NCBI GenBank assembly: GCA_037179335.1
Contig: JAKZHN010000027.1
Location: 1 to 64,000, forward strand
DNA from: Cyclaneusma minus
Taxonomy: Eukaryota; Ascomycota; Leotiomycetes; Marthamycetales; Marthamycetaceae
Length of the DNA stretch: 64,000 bases
Direction of reading: 5' to 3'
Positions 23,547-34,029 of this stretch are shown one piece after another (positions within the stretch are counted from its first letter, which is position 1; the number at the start of each line of letters is the position of its first letter). Below the pieces are notes generated by a model. It did no database searches and was not told the DNA's origin. It was given only the letters and a program-made list of their open reading frames with translations. The position numbers and the translations under genes were made by a program.

Positions 23547-26196
23547 TTAGTCCCCAAGCCCAAGCAACACCAAATTCGCCACATTCATGACCGTAATAAC
23601 CTATTCCACAATACATTAGCACCCTGAACATCATCAAGCCAACACGATCGTAAACCCAGCACGGAGATTGCGCGTGGTTTTGTATGAGAGTCACTCACCA
23701 GCCAAATAACAATCGCCAACCCAGCCGTAATCCAATGGTTCTTCATATGTATCGTCTGCGGCCCCTGCGCTGTCGCCATACCAGATTCGACATCCTGTGT
23801 CCCATCGGCGCCGTCGTTCCTTAGGCGACTACCGTTTTGCTCATTAACAGTCGCGGATCTGCGGAGGGTGGTTCTGGATCTGACAGATAGGTTTCGCGAT
23901 GGGGTGTTTGCCGTGGCAGTGGGAAGTGCGCCAGATGTTGCTATTCTCCTCCTTGGGCCCTCTCTCCAACTCTGCGCTGTTTCTGAGTTTTGCAGCGCAT
24001 CATCGCTAGGTTGTTCATCCACCCCTGAGGGCTCTTTCGACCTTCTCCCCGCATCATCACCACTCGTCTCACCACCACTTTGCGCTCCAGCATGTCCATC
24101 ATTTCTACTTTCACTTTGATTTTGACCTTCAATCCCCTCCTCCTCCTCATCCCCACTAGCCACACTCGCCACACCCCCCATCCCCTGCGGCACAGCATGC
24201 ACCGTCATATACTTCCCCCTACAAGTAAAATAAATCAACGGCGCACTCACAAACGGCAACACCACACTAAGCGTAACCTGCGTCGCATTCAACGCGGCAT
24301 CCAGTCCATTCCTCCCCACCGCGCCTGCAATGATAATACTCGGCGTAATGCTAATACTCCGCGTGACCAATCTACGCAACCAAGGCGGCAACGTCCAGTT
24401 CAAATGCCCTTCCGACACCATCTGCCCGGCAATCGTACAGATCACGCCTGCGGAAACACCGGACAGCAGGAGAGCGAGAGCGAAGATGGTGCCGGCGGCG
24501 GGCGCGATGGAGGAGGAGAGGAGATCGTGGATGCTGAAGAGGGAGGGGGAGGAGTCGGGGGAGGTGGGGTACAGGGAGGCGCCCGCGACGATGAGGATTG
24601 CGCTGTTGACGAAGAGGGCGAAGGTGAAGAGGGAGAGGCAGAGCTCGGCGTAGGAGTAGTTGAGGCAGAAGTTGATGGCGGAGATGGAGGGGTGATAGAA
24701 GGATTTGTCATCTTTGGAGGGCGTGCCGGGGACGTCGGGGTGGCTGCTGGGAGCGGTGGTTTTGAGGAGCGTGCCGTTTTTGATGTCGTATTCGAGGAGA
24801 CGGGGTTGGACGATGCCGGACCCGAGAAAGAGGGAGTGTGGCATTACGGTTGCTGAGAAGGGGGTTAGTTACGGGGGTGTTAGACGGAAAGGGGGTGCTT
24901 GCCTCCTAGGATACCGCATGCTTGGTATAAGCTGTGGGGATTGTAAGTGATGTGTATCTTGGAATAAAGGGGCAAAAGGGGTAAGGTGAAGACTAACCCC
25001 TTTCCTTGCACAACCGCGGACGATGGGAGATATCCCTTGAATACTTCGCCAATAGAAGTATTCTCGATAAGTGCTAGTTGGATGCAGAAGCACACAACTA
25101 CGCCGAGCACGAGAGCAACAACAAACATCTCGAATGCTCGGAGGCCCTTCATGGAGCCATTCGGACGGTAGAGGAGGAGAATTAGGAGGACGTCTAGAAT
25201 GGATAGCGCACAGCCGGCTACCAGAGGTATTGCTGGAATTAAAAGGTTTATAGCAATGGCTGTTCCGATAACCTCGGCGATGTCGGTTGCAATGATCTAT
25301 TGCTCAGGGGTCAGCCACATTAGGGGCATGATAAAGACGTAACAGCAGTGAAGTCCACAAAGAAGGGTCCAGGAGATCACAGCACGCAGAGAGGCAATGA
25401 CTTACAGCAGCTTCAGCCATGAGGTATAAGAAAATATTAAGCCACGTTGGTAAAACTGCGCGGCAATGCTCGGCCAAGTTCATCCCAGTGACCGTACCGA
25501 GCTTGATGCATAGCGATTGAAGGAAAATAGCGAAAATATTGGACATCAAAACTACGAAAAGAAGTTTGAATTGAAACGAGGCGCCGCCAGCAACATCGGT
25601 CGAATAGTTTCCAGGGTCGATATAAGCCACTGAGACCTGAGTTGTGTTAGTAGAGATTCCAAGGCGTGTAGACTTGTAGATAACTTGAAGATGGGATGAA
25701 AGCAACCGCTTGCTTCACTTACCATAAAACCGGGACCAATGAACTTGCCAAATGTGACCAGCACTTCGAGGTACCCCTTCAAGAGCTTCTTGAGGCCATT
25801 TCCAGGTCCTCCAGAGCTCTCACCACCCCCACCGCGACCAGAGCATATAAAGCGACTCCATGGACTTTTCTTGCCCGGTGCACGGGGTCCGTCCTCGATG
25901 TCTATTTCGACGACAGACGTACCGGTTCCCGCGCGTCCGCGACTGCTGCCCACAGCAGCAGGCTTGCCCTGGCCGTCAGCTCCCGGGTGGCTGGCCTCGA
26001 AGTCGTTCAATTGGTCGGCATGTGGGGTCTGCGCCAGAGCTGCGTCATGACGCGTGGGATCCTCAACTCGACGCAGTCTCGAGTTTGCCGTGCCATTGTT
26101 GGCCAAGTCCTGGCGCGTCGACGACTCCAGCTGGTTGGGATTCTGGTTCCAGCCCTCGGTCCCATCCAAGTTGTCGGTCCGGGACGGGCAATTCAT
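23547..26196 (-). CDS. NRAMP-family divalent metal transporter
   Basis: Proton-coupled importer of Mn2+/Fe2+-type ions, homologous to yeast Smf proteins. Six exons: 26196-25723, 25636-25406, 25296-24998, 24931-24903, 24852-23699 and 23600-23547; 746 residues. A disordered N-terminus of about 145 residues precedes the membrane core. The metal-binding motifs are both present: DPGN at about 165-168 (TM1) and MPHS at about 348-351 (TM6). Further matches are GTVTGMNLAEHC, ATDIAEVIGTAIAINLL and the terminal VITVMNVANLVLLGLGD. A hydrophilic insert of roughly 150 residues rich in E, S and R separates the last helices. Exon 4 is only 29 nt and is followed by a GC-AG intron. All junctions keep the frame. 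Confidence 0.93.
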
Positions 26197-26199
26197 GGT

Positions 26200-27490
26200 G
26201 GCGAAGGTCGCCTAAGTTGGCGCGTGGTGGTGTATCTGGAGATTGGGGCAAGACACGACAGGCTCGCCACGGTAGCGACAGGAATGCTCGTATGCGAAAG
26301 ATCGGGTCGGCACCGCAATCTGGGGAAATTGGATGGGCGGGAGGAATGGCGCATATATGATGCTCCTGAGCTTGAGCGGATCTCGTCAAGTCGATCTTGG
26401 CTCCCCGGTTTTTCGATTCTTTCTCGTCAATTTCTCTGAGCACATTCGACCGGGATCTCCCGAGCCGAGAGCAGGAAGCACTTGAGTTGACTATTGCCGG
26501 GAAAGCACTTACACTTTCTCTAGCCGCATCTTCAACCACAGACACCTTTGCGGACCGCTCAGCTGACGGGTTTTGCGGGCGAAGACTATTTTCGCGGTGG
26601 GTTAGGCCGGCACGGGTTGTGGTGGTGAGGTAATGGGATCTGCAGCGAGGATGCGCTCCCCCACCAATGCAGTCTGGACCGAATGGCTGTCCACGGGCGC
26701 CAACTTGGCAACGCCAGCTGTCAGTCAGTAGGGCTGCGAGCCTGCAAGTGATGAGAAGGATCGGAATGATTAGGAACAACTGAATTATCTAGGAGGAAGT
26801 AAAAATAGGCTCTTTATGGATGTCTTGAAGTACTAGGATGTAGGAGCAATCGAAGTACTTAGAGGCACCCGGATACTCGCATCGTCATCGAGGTAGGAAC
26901 AAAGGATCAACCCAGTTGTAAATTGAGAACTTAAACTACAGCCAAGAGAGCAGTCCGAGTCGGTCGAGAGTTTATCCCCCAGTTCTGGAGATATCCACCA
27001 ATTCGGATGACTTTCATAATCAGGGTTTCGGACAGAAAACGTGGGAGACGCCTTGGCCTTTGGAATCTGACTTTGGAGTCTCGTCTCATCTCTGTCGAAA
27101 GCGTAAAGAGATTAAGCCGCCTGGCAGCCGTTGGGTGCAACCTCATCAAGCGGGACGCCATGTTACTGTACCTGCAAGCTGCTCGACCAGAACCAGGCTT
27201 TCGATGGGACGTACCTTACCAACTCCTTATCATGCGACCAAAAAGGCCGTCGCTGCTGTCATCGAAAGTCTGCCAGGTTGTTCGTGCTTTCTTTGCAGCA
27301 GTAATTTTGATAAGGCACAGCCCATGTCAGCGAGCCCAGATTGGACATCTTCCGGATCTTTAAAAAGTCGAGGGCGAGCCTTGGGCCTTGGGAAAGAACG
27401 GTCCCCTCGATTGGCACCTGACAGCCTTCCGCGGCGAGGAATGCAGCGGTCCAGCTGTCATATCGTACGCCGTCATCTCTCACTTCCGCC
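26200..27490. other. Divergent promoter region between two genes
   Basis: 1.3 kb between the minus-strand NRAMP gene and the plus-strand 27.5 kb gene. No additional gene is supported; the frames here are short and overlap in opposite strands. Confidence 0.5.
26811..26885 (+). repeat. Possible 19-bp-family remnant
   Basis: Two to three weak units (GAAGTACTAGGATGTAGGAG, GAAGTACTTAGAGGCACCC) upstream of the NRAMP gene. Much decayed, assignment tentative. Confidence 0.25.
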
Positions 27491-30400
27491 ATGGCATCCA
27501 CCGCGGTGAAGCAAAGCGACGGCGACGAACACCACTTGCATCATCAATGTGGTCGCATCTCCACTTCCTCCCCGCCAACGGACTCGCTATATATAGCCTC
27601 GACAAACAGCAGCAGGAAAACAAAAGCGCCGACCTCCATCATCACCGCCGGCCTCGGCGCAATGGCCTCCTCCATGGCTTCGGGAGGCTCGCGCCACAGC
27701 TACGAGCGGGCGCGGGACGACGACTATGACGAGGAACTGCGCGATGTCCCGTCGCAATTGGGCTCGCGACGAAGTTCAAGACAGCGGATGCCACTTGGGC
27801 TCGGAGAGGTCCCCGTGCACAGACGGCCAAGCCACATCGAGCAAGTTCCAGCTGGACGAATACGAGGGGAAAGCCACAACGGCCAGAACGCTTTTGCAAC
27901 ATCCCACCAGCCCCTGATCGTGCCCAAACCGCGTTCGGTTTCGACTTCTTCTGCAAAGATCCGCCATCCCATGCCCGATTTGCAGACGTTACAGGGTGCC
28001 TATGTTGCCAATGTGAATAGGTTGGAAAAGGAAGCCGAGCGTCTGTCCACCATGGGCTCGTCTATCGAAGATTCCATCCGGGAACTGCGCGAGGAGCAGA
28101 AACGTGCCGACTCGAGGAGATCCTCCCTGCTGGCCTCGCCAATCGATGCGGTATCGCCGGAATACCCGAGGAAGTTGTCGACCCAGCCCTCGATTCTGGA
28201 AATCAACCAGGCGGCGAGATCAGGCGGTTATTCTCCTGGTGGCTTCATGATGTCTCCGACCGGATCGATCTCTGCATCGGGCAGAAGTCGAACAGCCTCG
28301 AAAAGCTCGAGGTTTGGCACACGACCAGAGCCGGAATTGGAGGGAAGACCCCTGGAGTCGTTTGTGGGCTCGAGCCGGTACACGGCTTCAGGGACATCGT
28401 CTCGCAAGGCGTCGATTGTGGAGGAGGGCCCTGCTGAAAATGGAAGCACGTTTACCAGGGATATGCCAGAACCCCTTAATATCAAAGGAAAACCACCCGA
28501 GCATGAACAAGTGTCGTCGGGTGCACTCCTACAGGATCTACCGCCACCACCGCCCGTGGGAAACGACAGACCAGCGACATCTGCCTCAACAAACACATTC
28601 CAGCAAGCCCAGGCCATGTTTGAGAATTTCGACGGTGTGCACTATGCTGGCTCCATCAGGTCGTTCAGGAGAGACATTCCCGAGGAGGTGCCAGGACAAG
28701 AAGAACCCAGACCTGAAGTGTGGCCAGAGGGGGTTCATGAGACGATCCCTGAAGATGCTCCTGAGCCTGTGCCCCGAAATGCTGAGAGAAGGATAGCGTA
28801 TGGAAATCCACTGTCGCGCCTGTCACTGGCGCCCGGCGCATCAATGGTGCGACCAGCATCATATGCTGATCCTGCAACTGGTCAGCAGATGATATACTAT
28901 CCGGCACCTGTGCCAATGATGTTGAACCTACCTCAGAAGCTCTCCAACAAACCTCGTTCGCAAGTCCTGGCCAAGAGGCGGTCGCAGCTCCTAAACTCCA
29001 TGCCTCAAGCCAGAGATCCAAATAGAGACTCTGGTACGAACTGGCTGGCTGGTGTCGTGGATGGCGAGGAGGGTCTGGCGGCGGCTCAGGGCGGATATCA
29101 AGACAACCTGTCTCAGGCAAATGCCCACCTCCGCGCAACTGCTTTCTTTGACCAGCGACCTCATAGTCAGGCAATTGAGCTCAAAGAAGGGTCAGCTGTG
29201 GCCACGCTTGATAGCATTCTTGATGCTTCTGTGTCCGCTCCAGTCAATGCATTCACTGACCACCTCTATGCTGGACACATAGGCTCTGAGGTGTATGGAA
29301 GAAGCGATCCGCGTGGGAAGAGGTCCAGTACTCAGTTGTTGGCAAAGGAGATCCCATCTGGAAAACGGGTTAGCACACTGAATTTCCTCAAACGACAGAG
29401 GAGCAAGGACATGCTAGGGGCCGGTGGTAACAGGAAGGCGTCGAATGATAGAAGCCCCATCGACTCAGAGGATGAGGACGATCAGTATCGAGCTTCGGGA
29501 GAGGTGCGGTATGCTGGAAGAGTCCCAAGCGATGAACGCGAGCCTCTGGAGGACGACAATTCCGAGTATGAGGGACAGTTCGAGGATGAAGTGGTTAATG
29601 GCCCTCCAACCACGCTGCTGGCAGAATTGCAACTGCGAAAGCATCAGCAGAAGCAACGGACGAAGCCACTTACCAAGGCGTTTCCCAATGGAGTGCACGC
29701 TACGTTGTTAGACATGGATACTGTGGCTCAAATAGAGGCTCGGGCACGCCAGCATAAGAAGACCAAGTTGGCATGGGAGGCTCCCGGTAATGGAATGAAC
29801 GGGGATGACGAAGACGACGAAGATGTTCCTCTTGGGATCTTGTTCCCACCAAAGCCAATTGGAGGAAATGCTGCTGCCAATCGTCCGCTGGGGTTAATTG
29901 AGCGTCGAGAACTCGAGGAAAACGAGCCACTAAGTCAACGCCGCAGCAGACTCCTCGGGCTCCCCGTGAACACCAGCGCAGTCCAATCACGCCGTGCATC
30001 CACCATCATCGGCTACAACAACACTCCTCAAGATCAGAACAATAACGAAGACGATGATGATGATGAGACATTAGCACAACGTCTTGCACGTCTAAAAGCG
30101 ACCAACATCCCCAAATCACGTCCTGTCTCCCAAGCCTTCTCTGAAGAACTTCTCTCCCAATTCGGCGACCTCACTGCGGCAGACACCACCACTAAGCCCG
30201 ACATCAAAGGCAAAGGCCGCGAAATTCTTGATCCACCACCACCATCCAGCACTCCTGAAGAAGAAGAGACCCTCGGACAACGCCGCCGCCGCCTACAAGC
30301 CGAGCGCGAAGCCCGCAGCAAGGAAATCTCCACCTCAAACCCCAACACCTCCAATAATGGCGACGCCTCTGCCCGACCAGCCCTCAAACCGCGTCGTAGC

Positions 30401-31141
30401 CTCGCTGATGTCTTGCAAGCTCACCCAGCTGCTGGTGCAGGCACTCGCCAAAGCCTCCTCTCTCTTCCATCGCGTCCTGGCCTGCCTACAGTCCGATCTT
30501 CGCCGCTCCTGGACCGCCCTCACCTTGCCGCGCAAAATGGTCCTCGTCACTCGTATCAACTGGGTGGAACTTCTGCAGCACCACCACAAACTTCCCCACA
30601 ATTCATGGGCAACGCGAATGCGAACGCCAGCACCTTGTCGCTGGGAGCCTTTGCTCGTGGAGAAGGAGCCAGAGGCTCGTATCAGGGCCTGGGAGGAACA
30701 GGTGCCGGGATACCGCAATCGTCGCACCTTGGCAACCCGAACGCCAGCACAACGTCGCCGGGAGCTTTGGCACGTGGAGCTGCCGCCGCCTCTGGAAATG
30801 CCGCGACCGCAGATGCCGGAAATGCCCAGAGCGCTGCTCGGAATGCGGGCGGTGCGGGATTGGGGCAGTTTGGTGGGATGGGAGGAGGGAATGGAAACTA
30901 TGCGAGTCAGCAACTGAGCCATCAGCAACTGTTGGCGAAGATGCAGGAATTGGCACAGAACTTTGGGAGTGTGGGGCTGGCGCAAAATAACAGGGGGTTT
31001 GGGGGTGGGAGGATGGTTGGGAATCCGATGCTGGCTAATCCGATGTTTGCTAATCCAATACTGGCTGGTCCGATGGTCGCTGGGGCGGGGAAGGGGGAGA
31101 TTGAGAGGGTGGAGTTGTGGAGACAGAGTTTGCGGTACTGA
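27491..31141 (+). CDS. Large, mostly disordered conserved-type fungal protein
   Basis: A single exon of 1216 residues. The start at 27491 has a strong context (CTTCCGCCATGG); an in-frame ATG at 27662 is an alternative. No enzyme domain or membrane segment. A short predicted coiled coil lies near 175-215 (LEKEAERLSTMGSSIEDSIR). In the C-terminal half there are three spaced copies of an L-x-QR-x-x-RL motif (SQRRSRLLGL, AQRLARLKAT, GQRRRRLQAE), each preceded by an acidic run. The last 200 residues are rich in Gly, Ala and Asn with NPM/NPI repeats, ending IERVELWRQSLRY. Serine-rich, basic stretches suggest phosphorylation. I recognise the general look of a conserved Pezizomycotina protein but cannot name a function. 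Confidence 0.85.
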   Translation: MASTAVKQSDGDEHHLHHQCGRISTSSPPTDSLYIASTNSSRKTKAPTSIITAGLGAMASSMASGGSRHSYERARDDDYDEELRDVPSQLGSRRSSRQRMPLGLGEVPVHRRPSHIEQVPAGRIRGESHNGQNAFATSHQPLIVPKPRSVSTSSAKIRHPMPDLQTLQGAYVANVNRLEKEAERLSTMGSSIEDSIRELREEQKRADSRRSSLLASPIDAVSPEYPRKLSTQPSILEINQAARSGGYSPGGFMMSPTGSISASGRSRTASKSSRFGTRPEPELEGRPLESFVGSSRYTASGTSSRKASIVEEGPAENGSTFTRDMPEPLNIKGKPPEHEQVSSGALLQDLPPPPPVGNDRPATSASTNTFQQAQAMFENFDGVHYAGSIRSFRRDIPEEVPGQEEPRPEVWPEGVHETIPEDAPEPVPRNAERRIAYGNPLSRLSLAPGASMVRPASYADPATGQQMIYYPAPVPMMLNLPQKLSNKPRSQVLAKRRSQLLNSMPQARDPNRDSGTNWLAGVVDGEEGLAAAQGGYQDNLSQANAHLRATAFFDQRPHSQAIELKEGSAVATLDSILDASVSAPVNAFTDHLYAGHIGSEVYGRSDPRGKRSSTQLLAKEIPSGKRVSTLNFLKRQRSKDMLGAGGNRKASNDRSPIDSEDEDDQYRASGEVRYAGRVPSDEREPLEDDNSEYEGQFEDEVVNGPPTTLLAELQLRKHQQKQRTKPLTKAFPNGVHATLLDMDTVAQIEARARQHKKTKLAWEAPGNGMNGDDEDDEDVPLGILFPPKPIGGNAAANRPLGLIERRELEENEPLSQRRSRLLGLPVNTSAVQSRRASTIIGYNNTPQDQNNNEDDDDDETLAQRLARLKATNIPKSRPVSQAFSEELLSQFGDLTAADTTTKPDIKGKGREILDPPPPSSTPEEEETLGQRRRRLQAEREARSKEISTSNPNTSNNGDASARPALKPRRSLADVLQAHPAAGAGTRQSLLSLPSRPGLPTVRSSPLLDRPHLAAQNGPRHSYQLGGTSAAPPQTSPQFMGNANANASTLSLGAFARGEGARGSYQGLGGTGAGIPQSSHLGNPNASTTSPGALARGAAAASGNAATADAGNAQSAARNAGGAGLGQFGGMGGGNGNYASQQLSHQQLLAKMQELAQNFGSVGLAQNNRGFGGGRMVGNPMLANPMFANPILAGPMVAGAGKGEIERVELWRQSLRY

Positions 31142-31144
31142 GAG

Positions 31145-31415
31145 GTTCTTTTGCGCTTGTGTTGGCTTCCATTGTGGATATCTTGCGACTTGCTTTGGCG
31201 GTTGCGTGGCTTGGGTGTCGGGAACACGAAAATGGGTATAGGGGGCTTTAGTGCATTTGGGTTGGCGGTTGCTTGTGGCGGAGTTTGGGCTAGATGGCTT
31301 AACATGTGGATACCGATACCTCTGTACAGCAGGAATTGAAAGCATTGCGCGGCGCTGTCTTTCGTAGCTGGTATTGTGTTCTATACTGCTAATTTACAAG
31401 GTCTTCTTCAATTCC
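31145..31415. other. 3' flank, no gene seen
   Basis: Downstream of the large single-exon gene. G-rich on the plus strand, no supported coding sequence. Confidence 0.4.
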
Positions 31416-31418
31416 ATT

Positions 31419-31669
31419 TTAATGGGTAGGTCTTTTCAGTCACTCTCCCCCGGCCTTTCCCTAGCCAGGCTCAACAGCAAGTAGTCGATATTGGATTGCT
31501 TGAAGTACAGTAAAGAAAGGTGGCACGGTCCATTTCCAAGCTGGATTGGGCATGTTCTGGCTTGTGCCAACCCTCTAGCAGTATAGCGATCGGCGATAAA
31601 ATCGACTAGCTGCTATCTCCTCTTTTCTTGAAAAGGGATAGGAAAGGCGGTTTCAAAAACGCTCAATTA
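31419..31669. mobile_element. Diverged second copy of the 13.5 kb MITE
   Basis: The right half matches the 13.5 kb element over about 110 bp (CTTGTGCCAACCCTCTAGC, AAAATCGACTAG, and CTCAATTA at the end). The left arm matches as CCCCCGGCCTTTCCCTAG and AGTAGTCGAT. The terminal inverted repeats are more decayed than in the first copy, and the left boundary is approximate. Confidence 0.65.
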
Positions 31670-31674
31670 GTGTG

Positions 31675-32480
31675 TAGTAAGTATATATTTTCCTATGACT
31701 CCAAAATACTCGTTATTCTTTTTATTTCTACAAAGCTGCCTTCAAAGCCAGAGACTGATAACGAACAGGCAAATTGAACGATTGAGCCATCCAGTCATGT
31801 TCCTGGGACTCGGTGGGTGTGCTCCGAGGGGGCTGGGAGCCGGCATCGAAACCTAAGGCGACAAAGCTCGGGCCAACTCAGCATCTCCAACATCGAACGT
31901 TCATCGACGTTCAAACCCTCCGTGAAGCCAGAAACCGATATGCACAGAACTCCATCAGAAGCGATCCGGAGGTTTCAAAAGCAAATCTCAGCGATTCTCG
32001 TAGCGCTTATGGATCGATCGATACCCAAGAACCCTAGGAAAGTATACCGAGATATCATACGGTTCACGCGGACAATGTCGTTTTTAATTTTGCAATTCAC
32101 GACCTTTCACCGACCTTTCACCGGGCCTTTTGGGAGACAAGAGCGAAGTTGCATAACTTAGGGTAAACGACCTTGTCTTCCGCCCGGTATAACCCTGCGC
32201 GCGCCCAGCCGTCTTTGAAATAAAAGGCCGGTCGAGGGACCGAGACCTCCATCTTCCTACATCTCCGCAACCCCAGCTGCAACTCACACCAGCAACTATC
32301 ACCCACTACAGACAACGTTTTGAAGCCACAAGCCCTCTTGAAGCCACAAGCCCTTCGACTTTCAAGAGTCCTACCACATCTTCTCTGTTTCTTTTGAATC
32401 TTTTTACGAAGATTCAAAGCTTGAAACCCCGCTCGAGGCTGAGATCGAGTCGTCTTCACAAGTTCACATCGACTGTCTAC
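31675..32480. other. Intergenic, no gene seen
   Basis: Short frames at 31813-32161 lack domains. A TATA-like AATAAAAGG near 32219 may serve the gene starting at 32824. Confidence 0.4.
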
Positions 32481-32823
32481 CACGACTGTAAGTCTCTGCT
32501 TCCCTCCTTCGCCTTGCTCGTCTTCACCTCACTCCTCCTTCGCTTCTACTCCTACCTTCGGTTCTCCTTCGCTTGACCCCACTCTCGCCTCCTCTCCTTC
32601 GCTTACTTCTCTCGTCTCTACCTTCGTCTCTACTACACCTCCTCCTCTACTCACTTCCCACCCACTTCAATCCATCACAACTTCGATCCATTGTCACCTC
32701 ACCCCATCACAACTTCGTCTATAACAGCTTCGCTCTATCTCAGCTTCGCTCTATCTCATCCTCACTCAATTACCACCTCACTCTATCACAACTCCGCTCA
32801 CAATCAACAGTCAAGTCTTCAAA
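32481..32823 (+). promoter_or_regulatory. CT-rich leader upstream of the 32.8 kb gene
   Basis: About 340 bases almost free of purine runs on the plus strand, with repeated CTTCGCT, TATCTCAG and CACAACTTCG motifs, directly preceding the ATG. Pyrimidine tracts of this kind mark promoters and 5' leaders of well-expressed fungal genes. Confidence 0.55.
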
Positions 32824-34024
32824 ATGGCTCCCGCCAACTTCCGATCTTTCGAGTCGCAGTCGCGCCTCTTGGCGGCGGTCATCGCCTCCAACCCGGGCTT
32901 GAAGCTGAACTTCAAAGGTATGTATCTCACTTTTCTTCACAACATCAGTTTTCTTTCTCTTCAGGTCATATTCCAAGTATCACGCGACATTTGTAGAATG
33001 TCGTGTCTGATGCGGTTCATTCTGCAGAGATCGCCGACGCCTATGGCAGCGACACTACCCCCTCTGGGATTGACCACCGACTCCGGATCGTGAAGTACGA
33101 TGCCCGAAACGTCCGCGCTGCTATGGACAAGGGTGTCGATCCCAAGGAACTGAAGATTGGCTCCGGCAAATCAACTGATCCCAAGATCGGCTCCGCTGAT
33201 CCGGATGGTATGTGAAACAAAGCATATCAAGTGTTTGCTGTTTTACGCCTGCTTATTCCAATTCACGTTTCTCCACGTCACAAGTCCTTTGTTTTCTTTG
33301 AGAACATCTTGTCCACTAACAAAATCATGAAGAGATTCACAAGTACTTCGGCAGCTCCACCCCCAGCGGCCTCGAGTTCCAATTCCGCTCGATCAGGAAG
33401 GAAGTCAAAGCCCTCACCGAGGCCGTCGAGCGCGGCGATGACCCGTCCACCCTCAAGACCGGCAGCGTCGAATACCGCCACGACAAAGGCGCTAGCAGCG
33501 GCCGAGGTCGCGGTCGTCCCCGTGGCTCTGGTTCTGGCAAGGATTGCAAAGGTCGCAAAGCCGCCGCCGGTGCCTCCGACGACGATGAGGAAATGGAGGA
33601 TGCCGAAACCGGCGACCCCGACTCTTCGTACAACAGCACCCCCGCCCCCGCCAGCAAGCGCGGTGGCAAGTCGGCCAACAACCGCGTTCTCGGTTCCAAC
33701 AGCCGTGTCTCCAAGTCTTCCCCCTTGAAGAAAGGCGGTTCGAGCTTCGGCACGTCTTCCCAGGAGGCTATTGCCGTTGATTCCGAAGACGATGATGACG
33801 ATGGTGACAAGGGTGTTAAGGTGCAGGTCAAGAAGGAGAAGGTCGCTGTGCCTGCTGCTGCTGAGGAGGACGATGAGGATGACGACCCCAATGAGTTTTA
33901 TGGCGGTGAGCGTGGTGACGAGGACCGCAGCGGTTACTACAACTTGCCTGCTGGATTCACTGCTGCCAGCATCCAGCGCAGCTTCAAGATCGAGGCTGAC
34001 GAGGAGTTCGATGATCTGGTTTGA
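32824..34024 (+). CDS. Putative nuclear protein with a duplicated domain and AT-hook-like motif
   Basis: Exons 32824-32917, 33028-33207 and 33333-34024; introns 110 and 125 bp, GTATGT donors, both in phase 1. Product 321 residues. It carries two copies of a module of about 60 residues: EIADAYGSDTTPSG...IVKYDARNVRAAMDKGVDPKEL, and EIHKYFGSSTPSG...FRSIRKEVKALTEAVERGDDPSTL. An intron separates the two copies, and each begins right at an exon start. The second copy is followed by the AT-hook-like GRGRGRPRGSGSGK, then a long acidic, serine-rich tail (DSEDDDDDGDKG, EEDDEDDDPNEF). I infer a chromatin- or DNA-associated role. The family has no name I can give with certainty. Confidence 0.82.
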
Positions 34025-34029
34025 GCGGA

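Noticed and set aside
24080..24856. 258-codon plus-strand frame
   Set aside because: Antisense to the conserved NRAMP transporter exon.
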